A program made the translations under genes and the position numbers. The notes under the pieces were generated by a model. It made no database searches, was not told where the DNA came from, and worked only from the letters and a program-made list of their open reading frames with translations. A DNA stretch of 27,124 bases, taken from Coriobacteriales bacterium. Its GTDB lineage: Bacteria > Actinomycetota > Coriobacteriia > Coriobacteriales > UBA8131. Shown here in pieces: positions 22,391 to 27,124 of the stretch (the first letter of the stretch is position 1; each line of letters starts with the position of its first letter). Location of the stretch: NCBI GenBank assembly GCA_031272005.1, contig JAISUQ010000099.1, positions 1-27,124 on the forward strand. The letters run 5' to 3'.

Positions 22391-22466
22391 TTGCCCAGGG
22401 GCTCAAACGCTGCATTCGCAGCAACGTTGCATAGGTTTCGCGCAAGCGCTTCACCCCTTCTCCCTA

Positions 22467-22489
22467 CAAACGTGCCACTGGCACGTTTG
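22467..22489. repeat. Palindromic element, copy 2 (10-bp arms, ACT loop)
   Basis: CAAACGTGCC, ACT, GGCACGTTTG. It differs from copy 1 at 16637-16659 by one base in each arm (C to T, G to A), and the two changes keep the pairing. Both copies are preceded by a similar short context (CTNC-ACAAACG). Confidence 0.85.
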
Positions 22490-22505
22490 CTTAACGGTCG
22501 AAGCC

Positions 22506-22530
22506 ATTCGCAGTCCGCTGGACTGCGAAT
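22506..22530. repeat. Perfect 11-bp palindrome with 3-base loop
   Basis: ATTCGCAGTCC (22506-22516), GCT, GGACTGCGAAT (22520-22530). It lies 16 bases after palindromic copy 2 and has the same arm/loop geometry with a different sequence. Confidence 0.8.
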
Positions 22531-22809
22531 CCCTACGGAGATTGCCGTTGTCGGAATAAATAAGCGTTTCCCTGACTTTGGTCACCAATCCGGTGGCCAC
22601 CAGCAAAAGCTTCATAACCAAAGCCCACTTTGGGCAATCGAGAGCAGATTTCTCCGCATTATTGTACTAAAATAAACTCATACGGCGCTAAGTCTATCAA
22701 ATTTGTTTAATTTAGTCCAATTTTGTGGTGATTCGGCAGCACCAGCAGCCGGTTGGCCCGGCATTGACTGGTGTTGGCGCTCCACTGGCTGGCCATTGGC
22801 TGGTTTAAT

Positions 22810-22881
22810 TGTTCATTGACTGTTCATTGACTGGCCTTGACTGGCCTTGACTGGCCTTGGCTGGCGTTGACTGGCCATTGA
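22810..22881. repeat. 10/11-bp tandem array upstream of the EFR1-type gene
   Basis: Two units of TGTTCATTGAC (22810-22831) are followed by TGGCCTTGAC twice, TGGCCTTGGC, TGGCGTTGAC and TGGCCATTGA, through 22881. Seven units in all, with a switch from 11 to 10 bases. TGAC recurs in nearly every unit, as in the stop-codon arrays, but no gene ends here. Confidence 0.85.
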
Positions 22882-22983
22882 TGCGGATAGACGGTGCTTG
22901 TCTGAACGGACAGGCGGTGTATGATGGTGATATCTATCTTTGAGGGGCCAATGATGGTCAGGGGGCTAATGTTGGAGGTTGGT

Positions 22984-23778
22984 TTGGCACGAAACATCAT
23001 CTTCTATTTCAGTGGCACTGGCAACTCCCTGAAGTGCGCCCTGGCCATCAGCGAGCGTCTCGCAGACAGCAAGCTGGTCAACATGGGCCCGCAGTATACC
23101 TGCCACCCGGATGAGTGCTATGACAGAGTGGGATTCGTTTTCCCCTGCTATATGGGCGGCCTGCCGCATCGGGTGCGGGAGTTCATCGCCACACTGGATG
23201 CCAGTATCCTCAAGGACGCCTATATCTACACCGTCATCACGTCCGGCGGACCCGGCTGGCTGTATGGCTATCTGCCGGCAGCCGTCAACGACCTGCTGGC
23301 CGCGCACGATGCGCAGCTCAGTTACTACGCCCTGCTGCAGGCCTTCTCCAGCTACGTGGTCTACTACGACATGAGCCCCAAGGTGGAGGAGAAGAATCTG
23401 CTGTTGGAGGAGCAACTGGCGGTTGTCCTGGATGATGTCGCCGAAGGCTGCACCCGACGGGTGGGTCGCGGCTTTGGACTGCTCAAGGTCATGGACCGCT
23501 CCGGGCAGTCGCTGGCCGAGTGGGATCGGGAGTTCGTGGTCAACAACAACTGCATCTCCTGTGGCCAATGCCAGCGTATCTGCCCGGTGGCCAACATCCA
23601 AATGGCTGGCGGCCAGCCCAGCTGGTTGCACCACTGCGAGCAATGCCTGTCCTGCCTGCAATGGTGCCCCAAGCGGGCTATCGACTTCGACAACAAGACG
23701 CAAACCCGCGGCCGCTACCACAACCCCGACATCAGCGCCACCCACATGATCTCGCTTCTGCACGACAAACCCTGCTGA
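22984..23778 (+). CDS. EFR1-type flavodoxin/ferredoxin protein
   Basis: About 264 aa. The N-terminal flavodoxin-like domain has the FMN phosphate loop FYFSGTGNSLK near residue 7 and FVFPCYMGGLPHRVREF near residue 50. The C-terminal part, about residues 190-235, has two [4Fe-4S] sites: CISCGQCQRICPVANI and CEQCLSCLQWCPKRAI. The EFR1 family (ferredoxin fused to flavodoxin) is common in anaerobes; members probably pass electrons between ferredoxin/FMN and unknown partners. The start is uncertain: TTG at 22984 has GGAGG 5 bases upstream and gives the usual short N-terminus; ATG at 22969, 22951 or 22921 would lengthen it. No enzyme gene is fused or adjacent, apart from the FAD reductase 350 bases downstream. 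Confidence 0.85.
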   Translation: MARNIIFYFSGTGNSLKCALAISERLADSKLVNMGPQYTCHPDECYDRVGFVFPCYMGGLPHRVREFIATLDASILKDAYIYTVITSGGPGWLYGYLPAAVNDLLAAHDAQLSYYALLQAFSSYVVYYDMSPKVEEKNLLLEEQLAVVLDDVAEGCTRRVGRGFGLLKVMDRSGQSLAEWDREFVVNNNCISCGQCQRICPVANIQMAGGQPSWLHHCEQCLSCLQWCPKRAIDFDNKTQTRGRYHNPDISATHMISLLHDKPC

Positions 23779-23841
23779 GCCGATAAAACCGCTCCCATAA
23801 CCGAATCCCCACAGCGCACCCTGCGTGTTTTAACCGAAACC

Positions 23842-23965
23842 CGGATTTGTTCCGGCAATCCAGAGGCCATGCAGCGAGTCCACCACTGGATTACCGGGAC
23901 AAGTAATGACGGGGAGGGGTTGCTTTCCCAGGTTCGTCATTGCCGGACTTGTTCCAATGACGGGC
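23842..23965. repeat. REP-like degenerate inverted repeats
   Basis: TTTGTTCCGGCAATCCAG (about 23846-23862) pairs, with a few mismatches, with CTGGATTACCGGGACAAG (23886-23903). A related piece, CGTCATTGCCGGACTTGTTCC, follows at 23935-23955. The motif resembles dispersed CATTGCCGG-AATCCAG palindromes seen in several bacterial groups. The rest of 23779-24090 has no gene or clear terminator. Confidence 0.65.
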
Positions 23966-24095
23966 AGGGGCAGGGGTGAACTGTAATATTTCACCCATGT
24001 TGCATAATTATTCCGCTTTTTGGGTGATGTTTGCGACAACTGAAGCTGCTAGTGTGGACACTGGCACCATATGGGCTGTCCCGGCCCGTGGTGGA

Positions 24096-24119
24096 AGACA
24101 GGATAGACAGGATAGACAG
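24096..24119. repeat. 9-bp tandem repeat running into a ribosome binding site
   Basis: AGACAG, GATAGACAG, GATAGACAG, then GAGGAAAC-ATG. The last unit's AGG is the first half of the AGGAGG ribosome site (24118-24123) of the FAD reductase. A change in unit number would therefore change the leader just before the start codon without touching the coding frame. Confidence 0.75.
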
Positions 24120-24127
24120 GAGGAAAC

Positions 24128-25915
24128 ATGAGCAAGGAACAGGAAATTCGCATGGAAGCAGGGCTGTCGCGCAGGGCGTTCATCGGCGGCGTGGGCGTGG
24201 CGGCCGCTCTGGGTGCTGCGGGCATCGGCGCGGCAGGGTTGGCGGGTTGCCAGCCGAAGAGCGGCAGCGAGGGTGGCAGTGGCTCGGGTAGTGGCTCGGG
24301 CAGCGGCAGCGGCTCAGCAGGAGGCGGCAGCTCGGCGACAGGCACGCCGGCCTTCCTCACCCCGCCGGCAGTACCAACTGAGATTGCCGAGACCCTGGAC
24401 TGCGATGTGCTGGTAATCGGCCTGGGGCTCTCCGGCGTGGCCGCTGCCCGTGAGGCCGTGGAGGCCGGCAAGAAGGTCATTGTGGCTGAGAAGCAGGCCG
24501 AGGACACCTACTCGGTGGTCATCATGGCCGGCGACTTCGGTGTCGTGGGCTCGCAGATCCAAAAGGACCTGGGCATCGAATGGGCGCCCAAGACGGTCAT
24601 CGTCAACCAGCTGCAAAAGGACATGACCTACCGCACCAACCCGCAGCTGCTGAACTACTGGTATGAGCACTCCGGTGCCGACTTCGACTGGTTCGTCGAG
24701 GGCGCCGATTTCGAGGTTCTCCCCTCTACTGCCGCCAACAAGGCCACCGACAAGGAGTTCTACATCCGTCCGAAGTGCTTCCCGCCGCTGGCCGGCTACG
24801 ATTACAAGACCGAGTATTATCCCTACTTCCATGGCACCATCACCACTAATCCCAACATGCAGTGGGCCTGCGACAACAGCCGCAACATCGCCGTCACCAA
24901 GGGTGCCACCGTGCTGTTTGATGCTAAGGGCCAGCAGCTGATCAAAGATGCCAGCGGAGCGGTGACCGGCGCCTATCTGGCCAGCTCGGATGGCACATAC
25001 AAGCAGGTCAACGCCAAGGCCGTAGTCCTGGCCACCGGCGATTTTGGCAACAATCTGGAGATGCGCGAGTACTACGTGCCCTGGACCATGGAGTTTGACT
25101 CCTGGTATCCGGAGTTCGACCCCGAAGGCGTGGCCTGCAACACCGGCGACGGCCAGCTGATGGGCATCTGGGCCGGCGGCGAGATGGAGCTGGGGCCCCT
25201 GGCACCGATGACCCATCACATGGGCGGGCCTCTGGGCGTGGATGCCTTCCTGCAGCTGAATCTGGAGGGCAAACGCTTTATGAACGAAGATATTCCCGGA
25301 CAGAACATCGCCGATCAGCTCTCCCGTCAGCCCGGCAAGGAAAGCTGGCAGCTGTTCGACGCCAAATGGTCGGAGCAACTGCTGACCCAGCCCACCGGGC
25401 ACGGCTACGTCAACTACTTCGTGCCCGATGACCAGGTTGCCGACTACGAGACGGTGCTGGCCGGCTTTGGCCTGGGCTACACCACCCGGGCGATGGTGGA
25501 GGATGCCGAAGGGCTGCTCAAGGCCGATAGCATCGAAGAGCTGGCCAAGCTGATGGAGCTGGATCCGGCCGTGGTCACCGCCGAGGTGGAGCGCTACAAC
25601 GAGCTCTGCGCCAAGGGCTACGATGAGGACTTCGGTAAGGACCCGCGCCGGCTCTATCCGCTGGCTGAAGCGCCCTTCTACGCCTATCGCTTCGGCAGCG
25701 CCGGCATGCTGGTGCAGATGGGCGGCCTGCGCGTCGACCTCGACCTGCATGTGCTGGATCCGGAGAATAAGCCGATACCGGGCCTGTTTGCCACCGGCAA
25801 CAACATGGGCGGCCGCTTCGTGGTGGAGTACCCCGTGACCGTCGCCGGTATCAGCCTGGGCTGCGCCCTGACCTTCGGCCGCCTGGCCGGCAAGAACGCC
25901 GCCGCCGAAGCCTGA
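24128..25915 (+). CDS. Tat-exported FAD-dependent reductase lipoprotein (fumarate/urocanate reductase family)
   Basis: 595 aa. The Tat signal SRRAFIGG (residues 14-21) is followed by a hydrophobic stretch and the lipobox LAGC with Cys41, so the protein is probably exported folded and lipid-anchored. Residues 45-72 are a flexible Gly/Ser repeat linker. The FAD-binding fold starts at VLVIGLGLSGVAAAREA (residues 94-110; G98, G100, G103) and ends with GLFATGNNMGGRF near residue 555. This is the flavoprotein fold of fumarate reductase, urocanate reductase and the many Eggerthellaceae reductases of dietary and drug compounds. No haem CxxCH motifs are present, so electrons must come from a separate protein. 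The ATG at 24128 has AGGAGG. Substrate unknown; no cytochrome or membrane anchor gene is adjacent. Confidence 0.9.
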   Translation: MSKEQEIRMEAGLSRRAFIGGVGVAAALGAAGIGAAGLAGCQPKSGSEGGSGSGSGSGSGSGSAGGGSSATGTPAFLTPPAVPTEIAETLDCDVLVIGLGLSGVAAAREAVEAGKKVIVAEKQAEDTYSVVIMAGDFGVVGSQIQKDLGIEWAPKTVIVNQLQKDMTYRTNPQLLNYWYEHSGADFDWFVEGADFEVLPSTAANKATDKEFYIRPKCFPPLAGYDYKTEYYPYFHGTITTNPNMQWACDNSRNIAVTKGATVLFDAKGQQLIKDASGAVTGAYLASSDGTYKQVNAKAVVLATGDFGNNLEMREYYVPWTMEFDSWYPEFDPEGVACNTGDGQLMGIWAGGEMELGPLAPMTHHMGGPLGVDAFLQLNLEGKRFMNEDIPGQNIADQLSRQPGKESWQLFDAKWSEQLLTQPTGHGYVNYFVPDDQVADYETVLAGFGLGYTTRAMVEDAEGLLKADSIEELAKLMELDPAVVTAEVERYNELCAKGYDEDFGKDPRRLYPLAEAPFYAYRFGSAGMLVQMGGLRVDLDLHVLDPENKPIPGLFATGNNMGGRFVVEYPVTVAGISLGCALTFGRLAGKNAAAEA

Positions 25916-26014
25916 TAACAAGAACCGCACACGTACATGCGGCATAGTGAAATTGCAGCTATGCGAGCTGAATGCGGCATGTTTGCCTGAGAAGAACACC
26001 AGTTGGATTGGCTG

Positions 26015-26050
26015 AGGAAGCGCTGTGCAATGATTTGCGCAGCGCTTCCT
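26015..26050. terminator. Probable bidirectional terminator between convergent genes
   Basis: AGGAAGCGCTG (26015-26025) and CAGCGCTTCCT (26040-26050) are perfect 11-bp complements, with additional pairing GCAA/TTGC in the loop. It lies between the convergent FAD reductase and radical SAM genes and abuts the radical SAM stop (26050-26052). T-runs are weak, so termination may be inefficient. Confidence 0.6.
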
Positions 26051-26949
26051 TATACACCGGTCAGGTCGAATGGCGGGATGAAGCTCTCGCTGGCAGCCCC
26101 GCCTTCCTGCATGAAGCTGTTGGTGATGCCGAGGTCCAGGGCGTGGTTGACCAGTGCGGCATATTCGCGCTCGCTGACCGGGCGCTGCAGCTCGGGTGGG
26201 GCGGCGGGCATCGGCGTGTATTGGTTCATCAGGCTGTAGCAGACTTTGTTGCTCACGGCGGCAAAGACCTGCTCAACCGCCTGTTTGGCTTCCGCTACCT
26301 GGCCAGGCAGCAACAGGAAGCGGACAATTACGCCATATCGAAGCATGCCCTCCTCGTCCAGGCTGTACTCCCCCACCTGCCGCACCATCGCCACCAGGGC
26401 AGCCATGGCGAACATCGCGTAATCGGGAGCGCTGGAGTAGCGGCTGGCCAGCCCGGGCGAAGCATAGCGGAAATCCGTGAGATAGACATCCACATAGCCG
26501 CTCAATAGCTTGATAGTATCTGTGGTCTCGTAACCCGAAGTATTGTAGACCACCGGGATGGGATTGCCGTCTGTACGAGCTGCCAGCCGCCAGGCCTCCA
26601 GAGCCGCGATTATCTGCAGCACATATTGAGTCGGCGTGACCAGATTGATATTGTGGGCACCCTGCTCTGCCAGCTCGGCGAAGATCTCTGCCAGGCGCTC
26701 AACGCTGCTGACCTGGCCCACCTGCCCGGCGGCAATCACAGCATTCTGGCAATAAACGCAATGCAAGGGACAGTTGGAGAAGAACACCGTGCCGCTACCC
26801 CGGCTACCGGAGATGGGCGGCTCCTCCCAATGATGCAGGGCAGCCCGCGCCACCAGCAGGCGGTCATCAGCACCGCAGACGCCTCTCTCCCCGTTCGCAC
26901 GATTGACGCCGCAGCGGCGCGGACAGAGGTTACAATCAGCCGGCAGCAT
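26050..26949 (-). CDS. Radical SAM protein, COG1313/PflX-like
   Basis: 299 aa. The radical SAM cluster motif is CPLHCVYC (C60, C64, C67), which binds a [4Fe-4S] and S-adenosylmethionine. An N-terminal Cys set (C6, C9, C13, C25; CNLCPRRCGVNR ... GVCG) may bind an additional cluster. The family is uncharacterised and annotated as related to pyruvate formate-lyase activase (PflX). The ATG at 26949 shares its A with the last base of the thrS stop (TGATG), so translation is coupled to threonyl-tRNA synthetase. GTG at 26952 is a less likely start. No glycyl radical enzyme gene is adjacent. Substrate unknown. Confidence 0.88.
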   Translation of the reverse strand: MLPADCNLCPRRCGVNRANGERGVCGADDRLLVARAALHHWEEPPISGSRGSGTVFFSNCPLHCVYCQNAVIAAGQVGQVSSVERLAEIFAELAEQGAHNINLVTPTQYVLQIIAALEAWRLAARTDGNPIPVVYNTSGYETTDTIKLLSGYVDVYLTDFRYASPGLASRYSSAPDYAMFAMAALVAMVRQVGEYSLDEEGMLRYGVIVRFLLLPGQVAEAKQAVEQVFAAVSNKVCYSLMNQYTPMPAAPPELQRPVSEREYAALVNHALDLGITNSFMQEGGAASESFIPPFDLTGV

Positions 26950-27124
26950 CACACGCTGGCGGCGGCCAGTACCTCGGCAAACTCGGCCACTGTCTGTGTG
27001 CCCAGATCCCCTGCGCGGCGCTCGCGCACGCTGACGCTGTGGGACTCGGCCTCCTTGTCCCCCACCACCAGCATATAGGGCACCTGTTTGGCCTGAGCCT
27101 CGGCAATCTTGGCGCGCATCGGCT
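26949..27124 (-). CDS. thrS: Threonyl-tRNA synthetase, C-terminal end (5' part outside window)
   Basis: The open frame entering from the right edge ends with QVPYMLVVGDKEAESHSVSV, then RERRAGDLGTQ and AEFAEVLAAAS. This is the anticodon-binding C-terminal domain of ThrRS (VPYMLVVGDKE is nearly invariant). The stop TGA at 26949-26951 overlaps the radical SAM start. About 58 residues are visible. Confidence 0.93.
   Translation of the reverse strand, partial: PMRAKIAEAQAKQVPYMLVVGDKEAESHSVSVRERRAGDLGTQTVAEFAEVLAAASV

Larger units (their letters stand above)
22251..22983. other. Non-coding region rich in palindromes, AT-rich patch and tandem array
   Basis: No ORF here resembles a protein. From left to right it holds paired palindromes (22324-22390), a small GCTGC/GCAGC hairpin near 22411, palindromic copy 2 (22467-22489), a third palindrome (22506-22530), an AT-rich patch (about 22640-22735) and a 10/11-bp tandem array (22810-22881). 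Within the AT-rich patch the minus strand has GTACAAT near 22665, a possible -10 box that would transcribe leftward through the palindromes. That promoter is a guess. Confidence 0.6.

Noticed and set aside
21303..22454. Open frame of over 1 kb opposite exonuclease III
   Set aside because: All catalytic blocks of exonuclease III are on the plus strand; the opposite frame shows no domain.
22660..22672. Small RNA promoter (GTACAAT on the minus strand)
   Set aside because: Only a -10-like box in AT-rich DNA with no -35 and no clear terminator; not enough to call an RNA gene.
22308..22675. Short plus-strand ORFs after xth
   Set aside because: They run through palindromic repeats and have no ribosome site or family features.
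22810..22881. CRISPR array
   Set aside because: The units are contiguous and 10-11 bp long with no spacers, and no cas gene is present. The same holds for the other arrays.
24314..25999. Long open frame opposite the FAD reductase
   Set aside because: Shadow frame; the plus-strand gene has a Tat signal, FAD motifs and a ribosome site.

Overview
The window is a gene-dense, GC-rich (roughly 60% by eye) stretch of a bacterial chromosome. Housekeeping genes, ferredoxin-dependent anaerobic metabolism, a Tat-exported flavin reductase of the fumarate-reductase type and a multi-membrane-span LuxR regulator together suggest a strictly anaerobic actinobacterium of the class Coriobacteriia, probably Eggerthellaceae-like. 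This placement is inferred from gene content; there is no rRNA in the window. No tRNA, rRNA, CRISPR array, transposase or phage gene was seen.

Layout. 1-4066 (minus) is the conserved rpmF-plsX-rnc-smc cluster, with smc running off the left edge. 4306-6042 (plus) is a membrane-bound LuxR-type regulator that overlaps tail-to-tail with guaB (6035-7552, minus). guaB matches the Tritrichomonas foetus-type IMP dehydrogenase almost residue for residue. 7700-8398 is a double CDGSH iron-sulfur protein. 8553-10823 is an acyl-CoA synthetase with an XRE-cupin regulator immediately upstream. 10890-13240 is ilvBN, preceded by a long leader (13364-13684) with a good promoter, T-box stem I signatures and an intrinsic terminator. 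13881-14108 (plus) is a tiny XRE regulator.

14176-19105 (minus) reads in transcription order: glnA, an uncharacterised P-loop ATPase, a 2x[4Fe-4S] ferredoxin, then vorB-type alpha, beta and gamma subunits of a 2-oxoacid:ferredoxin oxidoreductase. The last three genes overlap. A second copy of the vorB translation start, cut off by a palindromic element, lies between the ferredoxin and vorB. 19312-19638 is a stand-alone ferritin-like protein with the EncFtn (encapsulated ferritin) residue pattern. 19795-20544 is thiT with a TPP riboswitch. 20719-21282 is mntP. 21447-22250 (plus) is exonuclease III.

22251-22983 is non-coding and packed with hairpins and a short tandem array. Then come an EFR1-type flavodoxin/ferredoxin protein, a REP-like intergenic region, a Tat lipoprotein FAD reductase, a radical SAM protein and the 3' end of thrS.

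The most unusual genome-level pattern is a set of short tandem arrays (9-12 bp units) at gene boundaries. In three cases (CDGSH gene, ferritin-like gene, mntP) the array contains the gene's own TGA stop codon. In the two regular ones the period (10 or 11 bp) is not a multiple of three, so stops recur in all frames. Palindromic elements with compensatory base changes form a second repeat family.
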